A DNA stretch of 7,672 nt from an uncultured Sneathia sp. (GCA_902494065.1 CABURZ010000043.1:1-7672), one strand, 5' to 3'; shown: positions 1-7,225, counted from the first letter of the stretch. Numbers and translations are program-made. Notes: generated by a model from the letters alone, not told the origin.

Positions 1-1260
1 AAAATCCTTTTAGTCATTTTCATTCTTCTTTTCTTAATCATTAATATTTGTATAAACACATTTAAAATAAAAAAATACAATAAAAACATATCAAAAATAA
101 ATAATGATCTAACAGTTTATATAAAACATTTGGAAGTCCAAAATATAAATATTGAAATTTCTAATTTAGAAAAAATATACGATGAAATTGAAAGTAAGAG
201 ATTTTTAATTATACCTAAAAAAAATGAGATATCATATAGAAATAATATTGCTAGATTAAAATTATTAAGACAAGATGTGCAGATTTTAAAAGAAATTAAA
301 GATAAAATGAAATTAGCAAAAACTTGTGTTATAAAAAACAATTTTAGTCTAGCAAAAGAACTATATAAAGCAATAATAGATGCTAATACAACTATTTTAA
401 ATTTAGATGAAATAAAAAAAGAAGCTAGAAACAATATTTTTATGATAGAAGAGCTTGAAAATGTAGCAGAATTAGAAATTAATGCAGAAAAACTGTATGA
501 AGACTACAAAATTCAAAGTTCAAAAGATCTATATATAAAAATACTTGAAATATACAAAAAACATAATAAAAATCAAGATGAAATAAATGAAAAAATAAAA
601 AAGTGTGACGAGTTACTAGATAAAATAAGAGAAAAAATAAATTTAATGATAATAGAATCAGAGTTACAAATGAGTAAAGATACATCTAAAGTAATGAAAA
701 TTTACCTTGAATTACGTAAAAATTATGAAGCATTAAATGATGAATTGAATATAAAAAATATTAGTGAAAAAATATCTAGCCTTGAGGCTAATAATAATAT
801 GGATAAAACTAGAGCAATCTCATTAAGAGAAGAGGCATACTCTTATGCCGAAAATAAAAATTATAAAAATTCTATTGAATGCATGTTGGAAGCTAATAAA
901 ATATTTGCTAAGCTACGCCTAGAAAAAGAGCTTGAAGTGAATAATAGACATATTAGAAAAATGAAAAATTTAATGCACACGGAATATAAACGCATATATG
1001 CAAAAAACAATAGAAAGGATTTATCTGTAGGAGATAGAAAAAATCGTATAATGCGAAGTATAAATTTATGTATAAAAAAAGGTGATTCATATATTAATGA
1101 AGACAAATATAACGATGCCATTATTGAATATAATAGAGCATTAGATTTTTGCAAAGAAATTTCTTATACAGGCGATGTTGTAGAAAAATTAAAGAAAAAA
1201 TTATCGTATGCTATAAGAAAAAACAATAAAGAAAGTTTTTGGAAAAGAATATGGAAATAG
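1..1260 (+). CDS. Membrane-anchored TPR-like/coiled-coil protein, 5'-truncated by window edge
   Basis: The frame is open from base 1 to the TAG at 1258-1260, giving 419 residues in the window with no start codon; the true start lies just to the left. In-window residues 2-18 (ILLVIFILLFLIINICI) form one hydrophobic segment, followed by a basic KIKKYNK stretch. By the positive-inside rule the large C-terminal part is probably cytoplasmic. The rest is Lys/Glu/Ile/Asn-rich and helical, with helix-turn-helix repeats resembling TPRs at about residues 102-132, 161-188, 272-305 and 354-388; the last, with GDSYINEDKYNDAIIEYNRAL, is the clearest. A TTG at 130 could be taken as a start, but that would discard the membrane anchor although the frame is open upstream. 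No catalytic motif is visible. The next gene, a kinase, starts inside its last codons. A scaffold or adaptor role for the kinase module is inferred; no named family is recognised. Confidence 0.8.
   Translation, partial: KILLVIFILLFLIINICINTFKIKKYNKNISKINNDLTVYIKHLEVQNINIEISNLEKIYDEIESKRFLIIPKKNEISYRNNIARLKLLRQDVQILKEIKDKMKLAKTCVIKNNFSLAKELYKAIIDANTTILNLDEIKKEARNNIFMIEELENVAELEINAEKLYEDYKIQSSKDLYIKILEIYKKHNKNQDEINEKIKKCDELLDKIREKINLMIIESELQMSKDTSKVMKIYLELRKNYEALNDELNIKNISEKISSLEANNNMDKTRAISLREEAYSYAENKNYKNSIECMLEANKIFAKLRLEKELEVNNRHIRKMKNLMHTEYKRIYAKNNRKDLSVGDRKNRIMRSINLCIKKGDSYINEDKYNDAIIEYNRALDFCKEISYTGDVVEKLKKKLSYAIRKNNKESFWKRIWK
1241..1247 (+). promoter_or_regulatory. Candidate RBS for the kinase gene
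   Basis: GGAAAAG lies 3 nt before the ATG at 1251, inside the end of the preceding gene. It is weak and close, but favours the ATG at 1251 over the in-frame TTG at 1239, whose upstream region offers only an A-rich AAAGAAAG. Coupling to translation of the upstream gene probably helps initiation. Confidence 0.4.
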
Positions 1261-1844
1261 TAAGTGATAACTATATATTAAAAATTTCTAATATAGTTGA
1301 ATATGAAAATTATATTATAAAAAAGTACGAACATAGATTTAATTTTATAGACCAAATAGTCGAAAACGAAATTTTGTTTAATGAAAAGTTACAAAAATTA
1401 GGTATATCATATATTCCAAATTTAATTGCAGTAGAAAAAAACTTAAATACAACAAAGTTATATTTTGAAAAAATTGAAGGTAGGGTATTATCAACAATAA
1501 AACTACCTTTTCTTACTATGGAAGATAAGATTATGATAGTATGCAAAATAGTAAATATTGTTAAATTACTACATATGAATAATATAGTACATAATGATTT
1601 GAGAATGTGTAATATAATAATTAGCGAAAAAAAAGATGTATATTTGATAGATTTTGCATTATCAACTAATCTAAATGAAAAAAATTTGTTAAATGATATA
1701 AGTGCATTAAGTAATATAATTAGTAAAATGATAAACATAGACTGTGAAATTGAAAATAATGATATTAATAGCTATATAAAAAAAATAGGTGAAATAAAAT
1801 ATGAGTTATTATACAAAAGAGGAGCTTCTTTTAAAGAGTTATGA
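1251..1844 (+). CDS. Minimal eukaryotic-like protein kinase (Bud32/RIO-sized), atypical
   Basis: This 197-aa protein carries recognisable kinase-fold motifs. YIIKKY (K24/K25) is the likely ATP-binding beta-3 lysine, and a glutamate at 38 or 40 in VENEILFNEKL is the likely helix-C partner. The catalytic loop is HNDLRMCN, with D116 and N121. The metal-binding motif is DFA (D134) in place of DFG. D149 in the following helix may match the conserved helix-F Asp. There is no Gly-rich GxGxxG loop between the first strands, no APE motif, and the C-lobe is short, so it resembles the smallest kinases (Bud32, RIO, LPS-type) more than PknB-type Ser/Thr kinases. No transmembrane segment is seen. An in-frame TTG at 1239 would add four residues. 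The gene overlaps the TPR gene by 10 nt and the next gene by 44 nt. Kinase fold is well supported; substrate and activity are unknown. Confidence 0.75.
   Translation: MEIVSDNYILKISNIVEYENYIIKKYEHRFNFIDQIVENEILFNEKLQKLGISYIPNLIAVEKNLNTTKLYFEKIEGRVLSTIKLPFLTMEDKIMIVCKIVNIVKLLHMNNIVHNDLRMCNIIISEKKDVYLIDFALSTNLNEKNLLNDISALSNIISKMINIDCEIENNDINSYIKKIGEIKYELLYKRGASFKEL
1787..1792 (+). promoter_or_regulatory. RBS for the 735-aa gene
   Basis: AGGTGA lies 8 nt before the ATG at 1801, inside the kinase coding region. It supports this start despite the 44-nt overlap with the kinase reading frame. Confidence 0.6.
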
Positions 1845-4008
1845 CGCGTTATATAAAATAGCTCTAGAAGAAAAATTATTAAATATATATACTCATGATA
1901 TGAAAAAGAAAGAACTGATAGATTTAATATTAAAATATAGAGAAAATAAATTTTATGAGCAGATAATTTCAAAAGATATTAATGGGTTTTTATGCATACA
2001 AAAAATTATAGATGAAAATATAACTGAAGTTTTTAAAAGTTCTATAGATATTGAAGTTCCTCATAGTATGATAATATATGAGAATAAAAAAATAAATAAA
2101 AAGGAAGCATACTATATTTTAATAAATAAACAATTAAATATAGATACAAGTTTTATCTTGTTGGCAGGTACGAATAACTATATATATGCTATTTTTAGTG
2201 TAATTCATGATGATAGTTTTGAAAGCGAAATGTATGAAAAATATTTTTTTAGTTCTAATTATGTGGATAGATTTAATTTTGATATAGATTTTTTTGAAAA
2301 TGCAAAATTTCTATTTTTTGAAAGTAATGTTTCTATTTTTTTAAAGCAAGCATACAAGAATAAAAAATTAAACTATATTCCTAAAAAATTATTATGTTAT
2401 TGTGTGAAAATATGCGAGTTTAAGATAAAAAAATTGTGTGAAAGCAATAAATATTTTCCTGTACTATTTATTGAAAATAAATTGATATCTAAATATTTTT
2501 CATATGAATTTGCAATGTATATAAGAAAAATTGCAGATGATCACATATATATTGATTTTTTTGAGGATGCAAAGAAAACTATTATTCAAAAAGACTATAT
2601 TTTTTATGGTAGCTTTTTTTGTGATATAGTTGAATTTTTTCAAAAACCTAATGAAGAGATAAAAATTTATGATGATTATTCAAATAATAAGAGAATATTA
2701 AAAAAAGAATTGGTAGATATATTTTTGGATTATCTATTTTCTGAGGTTATAAGTAATTCATGCGAAAAATTTTTGGGACTATATACGATAGGAATAAATG
2801 TAAAAAGAGAATATTTTAAACATATAAATATACCTTTTATAATTAATTATTCAGCAGTTCAAAAAAATTTGTTATCTAATTTTGAAAGCGATAAATATTT
2901 AATAATATGTTCAGAATATGATAATTTTAATATATCCACAAACAGTTTTACTGTGAGAGAAAAAGATATTAACTATGATATAAGAATAAATACAGTAATA
3001 AATTTTTTAAGTCATAAGCTTAATTATTATTCAATAATTCAAAGTTTAATGATATTGTTGAAGATAAAAATATCTAAATTAGAATTTAACTTAATTAGTT
3101 TTAGTGAACTTATGGAAAAAATAAATTCAAATGAGTATTTAAAAATAAAGGATGATATTCAAAATTTAGATGCAGATGCTGAAAAAATATTTAGTATAAA
3201 CTACCGTGAATATGAACATGAAAGAAATGATGTTTATTTAGAAATTAAAAAAAATTATTATTTTCTGTTTTTTAAGTGTCAAGAAATTTTTGAAAAATAT
3301 TGTGATGATGCAAGTTTTGCTGACTTTTATATCGAAAAGTACAATATTTATGTAAATAAAAACGAAATTGAAATGTTTTTGAGTTTTAAAATATATAACT
3401 TTTTAAATAAATTTTTTAAAAAGTATAAAATTTTAGATTTGCTATCAAATTATAAGGGAGTAAAATTAGTGGGGAAACTTGTTAAAAGTCCTTTATTTTA
3501 TAATTTATTAAAAGAGTTTATACCAGGTAAAATAATAAAATTTAGCTGTGATAATAGGGATAATTACTCAAATTTAATAGCTACTACGGAAAAGTATGTT
3601 GAAGATTTAGAATTAGCTAAAATTAATTGTATAAATGATGTAAAAGTAGAAAAGAAAAACTTAGAAGTTTTAGCTGATGATTTTAAAAATGAATATGTTT
3701 CAATAGTTAACTCAAAAAATAAAGTGTTTGGATATATAGATAGATTATCTGTAGCATTAAAAATAAATATAACAATAAATAATTTAGATACAAATGATAG
3801 TTTTTATAATACAATTTATTTACCAAAAATTTTTTTAGAAAAAGATGAAAATCAAATTGATATAGATCAAATATATTTAGATAACATTGATAATGGGATA
3901 GTACGTATATTCTTTTTTCTAAATAATGTGGTACAATATAAATGTGCAAAAAGAATTGATGATCAAATATTTGTTAGCAAATATTTCGACATCATAATCG
4001 ATGAGTAA
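1801..4008 (+). CDS. 735-aa protein with SAP/Rho-N-like N-terminus and possible degenerate Hsp70/actin-like core
   Basis: I do not recognise this protein as a named family. Residues 5-50 look like a SAP/Rho-N-type helical domain: two short helices around LYKIALEEKLLNIY, then MKKKELIDLILKYR, the typical K-K-x-E-L-I-x-x-I-L ending. The rest is rich in Ile, Phe, Tyr, Asn and Lys, with no signal peptide or clear membrane segment. Three stretches sit in the order expected of Hsp70-like ATPases: VPHSMIIYENK (86-96, compare IPSVVYF), KKELVDIFLDYLFSEV (301-316, compare the helix before the AVITVP strand), and GVKLVGKLVKSPLFYNLLKEF (from 553, compare LVGGSTRMP..). The phosphate-1 loop (GIDLGTT) is absent and the phosphate-2 glycines are replaced, so ATPase activity is doubtful. 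A Lys/Asp-rich region and a beta-rich tail follow. It is co-translated with the kinase, so it could be its substrate or partner. The ORF is certain; the fold is a low-confidence inference. Confidence 0.7.
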   Translation: MSYYTKEELLLKSYDALYKIALEEKLLNIYTHDMKKKELIDLILKYRENKFYEQIISKDINGFLCIQKIIDENITEVFKSSIDIEVPHSMIIYENKKINKKEAYYILINKQLNIDTSFILLAGTNNYIYAIFSVIHDDSFESEMYEKYFFSSNYVDRFNFDIDFFENAKFLFFESNVSIFLKQAYKNKKLNYIPKKLLCYCVKICEFKIKKLCESNKYFPVLFIENKLISKYFSYEFAMYIRKIADDHIYIDFFEDAKKTIIQKDYIFYGSFFCDIVEFFQKPNEEIKIYDDYSNNKRILKKELVDIFLDYLFSEVISNSCEKFLGLYTIGINVKREYFKHINIPFIINYSAVQKNLLSNFESDKYLIICSEYDNFNISTNSFTVREKDINYDIRINTVINFLSHKLNYYSIIQSLMILLKIKISKLEFNLISFSELMEKINSNEYLKIKDDIQNLDADAEKIFSINYREYEHERNDVYLEIKKNYYFLFFKCQEIFEKYCDDASFADFYIEKYNIYVNKNEIEMFLSFKIYNFLNKFFKKYKILDLLSNYKGVKLVGKLVKSPLFYNLLKEFIPGKIIKFSCDNRDNYSNLIATTEKYVEDLELAKINCINDVKVEKKNLEVLADDFKNEYVSIVNSKNKVFGYIDRLSVALKINITINNLDTNDSFYNTIYLPKIFLEKDENQIDIDQIYLDNIDNGIVRIFFFLNNVVQYKCAKRIDDQIFVSKYFDIIIDE

Positions 4009-4035
4009 TTCATTGTTTATTAGGGTTTATAGTGC

Positions 4036-4056
4036 TTAATTTGACATGAAAATTAA
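4036..4056 (+). repeat. AT-rich inverted repeat spanning the rlpA -35 region
   Basis: TTAATTT at 4036-4042 and AAATTAA at 4050-4056 form a perfect 7-bp dyad with a 7-nt centre that contains most of the -35 hexamer. A direct repeat AGTGCT at 4031-4036 and 4059-4064 brackets it. It could be an operator, but in DNA this AT-rich chance is also likely. Confidence 0.3.
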
Positions 4057-4069
4057 AAAGTGCTATACT
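4041..4069 (+). promoter_or_regulatory. Promoter of the rlpA-like gene (sigma-70 type)
   Basis: A consensus -35 TTGACA (4041-4046) and a near-consensus -10 TATACT (4064-4069) are separated by exactly 17 nt. Transcription should start near 4076, giving a leader of fewer than 20 nt before the ATG at 4093. The strong match suggests constitutive, high expression that is independent of the upstream kinase operon. Confidence 0.85.
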
Positions 4070-4080
4070 TTAACCACAAT

Positions 4081-4089
4081 AAGGAGGTG
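4081..4089 (+). promoter_or_regulatory. Strong RBS of the rlpA-like gene
   Basis: AAGGAGGTG is a full anti-Shine-Dalgarno match. GGAGG ends 5 nt before the ATG at 4093, which fixes the start of the signal peptide. Confidence 0.85.
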
Positions 4090-4092
4090 TAA

Positions 4093-4611
4093 ATGAAGAA
4101 ATTACTTACTATATTTCTTGCATTGTTTACAACTATGTTTACAACTATAAGTTATGCAAAAAATAAGGGAAGTAGTCAATCATCAAACGTCAAAGCCGAT
4201 ATAATCAAAGAAATTATACAAAAAACATATATTGACGATGAGGTTTTTAAATCCTTAGAGGAATTAAAAAAAGACCAACCTAATAATGTTGATACTGATG
4301 TTTCAAGAAATTTTACACATTATCAAGCAGGTACTGCTTCATATTATGGTGAAAAGTGGAACGGCAGAAGAACATCAAATGGGGAAGTATTTAACACAAA
4401 TTTATTAACAGCTGCTCACAGATCATTACCGTTTGGAACAATTGTTAGAGTTACAAATCAATCTAATGGTAAATCAGTAATTGTAAGAATTAATGACAGA
4501 GGCCCTTTTAAAAAAGGTAGAGTTATTGACTTATCAAAAGCAGCATTCGAATCAATCGAGAGTATAAACAGAGGTCTAACTAGAGTTAAGTTAGAAATTA
4601 TAAGAAGATAA
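4093..4611 (+). CDS. rlpA: RlpA-family septal ring lytic transglycosylase (DPBB domain), secreted
   Basis: This 172-aa protein has a Sec signal peptide: basic MKK, hydrophobic LLTIFLALFTTMF, then S20-Y21-A22 as the signal peptidase I site. There is no lipobox cysteine, so it should be released to the periplasm, unlike the lipoprotein RlpA of many proteobacteria. A polar linker (about 23-75) precedes the double-psi beta-barrel domain at about 78-172, with TASYYGEKWNGRRTSNGE, AAHRSLPFGT, INDRGPF and RVIDLSKAAF. The conserved active-site-type residues E98, H109 and D135 are all present. RlpA cleaves glycan strands lacking stem peptides during septation. No SPOR domain follows, so septal targeting would need another route. 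It is a monocistronic gene with its own promoter and terminator. Family assignment is firm; transglycosylase activity is inferred from the retained residues. Confidence 0.93.
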   Translation: MKKLLTIFLALFTTMFTTISYAKNKGSSQSSNVKADIIKEIIQKTYIDDEVFKSLEELKKDQPNNVDTDVSRNFTHYQAGTASYYGEKWNGRRTSNGEVFNTNLLTAAHRSLPFGTIVRVTNQSNGKSVIVRINDRGPFKKGRVIDLSKAAFESIESINRGLTRVKLEIIRR

Positions 4612-4622
4612 TTTTGGTTGGT

Positions 4623-4640
4623 AAAGTAGCGTGCTACTTT
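4623..4640 (+). repeat. Perfect hairpin after the rlpA-like gene
   Basis: AAAGTAGC (4623-4630) and GCTACTTT (4633-4640) are exact reverse complements separated by GT, so the stem would open to about 7 bp with a CGTG loop. No T-run follows, so it is not itself a typical intrinsic terminator. It may protect the mRNA 3' end or bind a protein. Confidence 0.6.
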
Positions 4641-4660
4641 AATGAATTGACTATGAGAAT

Positions 4661-4684
4661 GGACGCTTTGCGTCCCTTTTTTTT
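4661..4684 (+). terminator. Rho-independent terminator of the rlpA-like gene
   Basis: GGACGC (4661-4666) pairs with GCGTCC (4670-4675) around a TTT loop. One C and then eight T's (4677-4684) follow. The GC-rich stem stands out in this AT-rich DNA. It ends rlpA transcription before the promoter of the following gene. Confidence 0.9.
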
Positions 4685-4691
4685 ATCCTTC

Positions 4692-4711
4692 AAATAACGC
4701 AAGTTATTTTT
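4692..4711 (+). terminator. Second hairpin with GCAA tetraloop, possible backup terminator
   Basis: AAATAAC (4692-4698) and GTTATTT (4703-4709) pair perfectly around GCAA, a stable GNRA loop. The stem's last T's run into a five-T tract (4707-4711). The stem is AT-rich and weak. It may act as a backup terminator, and it abuts the -35 region of the next promoter. Confidence 0.4.
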
Positions 4712-4713
4712 GA

Positions 4714-4742
4714 TTGTTAAATTAATAAAAATGTTGTATAAT
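4714..4742 (+). promoter_or_regulatory. Promoter of the ligase/ACP/acyltransferase operon
   Basis: TTGTTA (4714-4719) and a consensus TATAAT (4737-4742) are separated by 17 nt. The -10 fits perfectly and the -35 fits four of six bases. An overlapping TTGATT at 4710 would need a 21-nt spacer and is less likely. The RBS is GGGGG at 4759-4763, 5 nt before the ATG at 4769. Confidence 0.75.
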
Positions 4743-4768
4743 TAGTTAAAGTACAAAAGGGGGTAAGT

Positions 4769-7225
4769 ATGTTTTTAAAAAAATCGGATAAATTAGCTAT
4801 AGTAGATTTTGATGGTACACATATTACGTTTAACGATTTTGTAGGATACGTTAAATATATTTCACGTAATACTATAAATGATATTACAAAAGAAAAGCAT
4901 GTTTTAATAGTCGCAGAAAATAGAAAAGAATGGATATTTAGTTTTTTTGCAATTTGGGATAGAGGTGCTATACCTGTAGCATTAGATTTTATGAGTAATG
5001 AAAAAGAATTACAATACTTCATAAATGACTGTGATCCAGATGCAATTATTGTAACGAATACCACAATAGATACGGTAATTAATGCGACTAAAGATTTAGG
5101 TAAAAATCTTAAAATATATAATTTAGATGAAGTTAACTTAGAAATTATAGATGATGATGTTGAATTAAAAACACCATTAGGTGATGATGTTGCAGTTATG
5201 ATATATACTTCTGGTACAACAGGTAATGCAAAAGGTATAATGTTAACTTATAACAATCTTATAGGTGAAATAAAGGCTATACAAGGGTTCAATATAGTAA
5301 AAGAAGATGAACAAATTATTTCTATATTACCATATCACCATATATTACCATTGATGGGTACATGTCTTTATGAATATTATTATGAAAATATGAAATCTGT
5401 TGTTTTAGTTGAAAAGCTTACAAGTCAAGAAATTTTAAAGAAATTTGCTGAAAATAGAATAACTATGTTTGTAGGTGTTCCAAGAGTATTTAAATTATTC
5501 TATAAATCAGTTAATGATAAAATTCAAGCAAGTTTTATAGCAAAACTTATGTTTAAAATAGCTAAAAGAGTTAGAAATAAAAAGTTTTCTAGGTTTATAT
5601 TCAAAAAAGTTCATGATACATTTGGAGGACATTTAAGAACTATAATAGCAGGTGGTGCAAAATCTGATCCAGAAATGATAGAATTTTTTGAAATATTAGG
5701 ATTTTCATACTGTGAAGGATACGGATTATCAGAAACAGCACCAGTTATAGCAGGAAGTGTTTATCCAAATTATAGAATAGGTACAGTAGGTAAAACAGTA
5801 GTCAATGCTCAAATTAAATTGATTGATGGAGAATTATGTGTTAAAGGACCTATGGTAATGAAGGGTTACTATAATAAGCCTGAAAAAACTAAAGAAGTAT
5901 TTACAGAAGATGGATGGTTTAGAACTGGTGATCTAGCTAGTATAAGTGATGATGGATACATAACAATTATAGGTAGAGCAAATGCTATGATAGTTTTATC
6001 AAATGGTAAAAATATAGATCCTGAAAAGATTGAAATGAGAATTACTAAATTGTCGGGAGATTTAATAGAAGAAATAGGTATATTTGGTAAAAATGATAAA
6101 TTATGTGCACTAATTGTTCCTAAAGCAAATGTTGCTAATATAACTACATTTATTAGAGATGTTATACAAATATATAATAAAGATGCTCATAATTATGAAA
6201 AAATATTAGACTATAAATTGATAGAACAAGAATTACCTAAAACAAGAGTAGGTAAATTAAGAAGATTTATGTTGCCTGAGTTATATGAAGGTAGAAAAGA
6301 AAAAATAAAAATTGAAAATGAGCCTGATACATTAGAATATAAGGTTATGAAAGAATATATTACTAAATTAAAAGGTACACAAGTAGGACCCGATGAAAAC
6401 TTTGAAATTGAAATAGGACTAGATTCACTAGATCAAATGGAAATGTTATCATATATAGAAAATAGTTTTGGAGTAAAGATGGATGAAGAAATTTTATCTA
6501 AACATCATAACCTAAGATTACTATCAAAATATATACAAGAATATTCAACTAAATTTAGTGAACAAGCTATAAATTTATCAGGTATAATAACAAAAGCACC
6601 TATAAAAAAATTACATGAAAGTATAGCACCTATATTTGTGAAACCATTTTTATGGTTGCTATTTAAAATATACTTTAGATTGAGCGTAAAAGGAACAGAT
6701 AAAATTTTAGATGTACCTACAATATTTATTGCAAATCACGAAAGTTTTGTTGATGCACCCATATTGATTAATGCTATACCTAACCATATTTTGAAAAAAA
6801 CATATTTTTATGCATTAGAAAAATACTTTAATTCATCATTTATGAAATTTGTAGGTAAACATACAAATGTAATAACTGTTAATATAGATAAAGATATAAA
6901 AAACAGTATAGAGCAAATGGCAAATGTATTAAAGCAAAATAAGAATATTTTCATATTCCCTGAGGGTTCTCGTACAAAAGATGGTAAAATAGCAGAATTT
7001 AAAAAAGTTTTTGCAATTATTGCAAAGGAATTAAATGTTAATATACAATGTATAGGAATCGATGGTGCTTATGAAGCATATTCAAGATTTGATAAATTTC
7101 CAAGACCTAAGAAAATTAGTGTTGAGGTATTAGATAGTGTTGATACAGAAGGTAAAACATATGAACAAATTGTAAATGAATGTGTTGACGTATTTAAAAA
7201 ATTCAAAGAGAAAAAAGGTAAATAA
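4769..7225 (+). CDS. Trifunctional AMP-dependent fatty acid ligase - acyl carrier protein - PlsC acyltransferase
   Basis: This 818-aa protein holds three domains. The first (about 1-505) is an adenylate-forming ligase with YTSGTTGNAKG (146-156), GYGLSETAP (318-326 region), FRTGD (384-388), IGRANAMIVLSNGKNI (401-416) and PKTRVGK, where K496 is the likely catalytic lysine. The second (about 515-592) is an acyl-carrier domain with GLDSL, S553 being the phosphopantetheine site. The third (about 605-818) is a PlsC/LPLAT acyltransferase with NHESFVD (H657 and D662 of the HX4D motif) and FPEGSRTKDG (730-739). Inferred reaction: a free fatty acid is adenylated, loaded onto the built-in ACP and moved to a lysophospholipid or glycerol-phosphate acceptor. 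E. coli Aas has related end domains in the opposite order and no internal ACP. An upstream in-frame TAG at 4742 confirms the ATG. The enzyme is probably membrane-associated. It leads an operon with two tiny genes. Catalytic motifs are intact; the substrate is inferred. Confidence 0.92.
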   Translation: MFLKKSDKLAIVDFDGTHITFNDFVGYVKYISRNTINDITKEKHVLIVAENRKEWIFSFFAIWDRGAIPVALDFMSNEKELQYFINDCDPDAIIVTNTTIDTVINATKDLGKNLKIYNLDEVNLEIIDDDVELKTPLGDDVAVMIYTSGTTGNAKGIMLTYNNLIGEIKAIQGFNIVKEDEQIISILPYHHILPLMGTCLYEYYYENMKSVVLVEKLTSQEILKKFAENRITMFVGVPRVFKLFYKSVNDKIQASFIAKLMFKIAKRVRNKKFSRFIFKKVHDTFGGHLRTIIAGGAKSDPEMIEFFEILGFSYCEGYGLSETAPVIAGSVYPNYRIGTVGKTVVNAQIKLIDGELCVKGPMVMKGYYNKPEKTKEVFTEDGWFRTGDLASISDDGYITIIGRANAMIVLSNGKNIDPEKIEMRITKLSGDLIEEIGIFGKNDKLCALIVPKANVANITTFIRDVIQIYNKDAHNYEKILDYKLIEQELPKTRVGKLRRFMLPELYEGRKEKIKIENEPDTLEYKVMKEYITKLKGTQVGPDENFEIEIGLDSLDQMEMLSYIENSFGVKMDEEILSKHHNLRLLSKYIQEYSTKFSEQAINLSGIITKAPIKKLHESIAPIFVKPFLWLLFKIYFRLSVKGTDKILDVPTIFIANHESFVDAPILINAIPNHILKKTYFYALEKYFNSSFMKFVGKHTNVITVNIDKDIKNSIEQMANVLKQNKNIFIFPEGSRTKDGKIAEFKKVFAIIAKELNVNIQCIGIDGAYEAYSRFDKFPRPKKISVEVLDSVDTEGKTYEQIVNECVDVFKKFKEKKGK

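Noticed and set aside
130..132. TTG as the start of the TPR protein
   Set aside because: The same frame is open through base 1 and encodes a membrane segment upstream, so the start lies outside the window.
117..434. Minus-strand open frame of 105 codons, and similar ones at 479-685, 861-1154, 1310-1738, 1772-1972, 3707-3949 and 4717-5064
   Set aside because: They are antisense to well-supported genes, are Phe/Ile/Leu-rich by-products of AT-rich coding DNA, and show no recognisable domain; I did not see convincing RBS sites for them.
1239..1241. TTG as the start of the kinase
   Set aside because: The ATG at 1251 is in frame four codons later with a GGAAAAG motif ahead of it; the TTG adds only MEKN and has a poorer RBS. 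It cannot be fully excluded.
4009..4040. Intrinsic terminator for operon 1
   Set aside because: No hairpin with a T-run is visible between 4009 and 4040; operon 1 may read into rlpA or end by another route.
4623..4640. First hairpin after rlpA as an intrinsic terminator
   Set aside because: It has a perfect stem but no T-tract after it; the following hairpin at 4661-4684 is the proper terminator.
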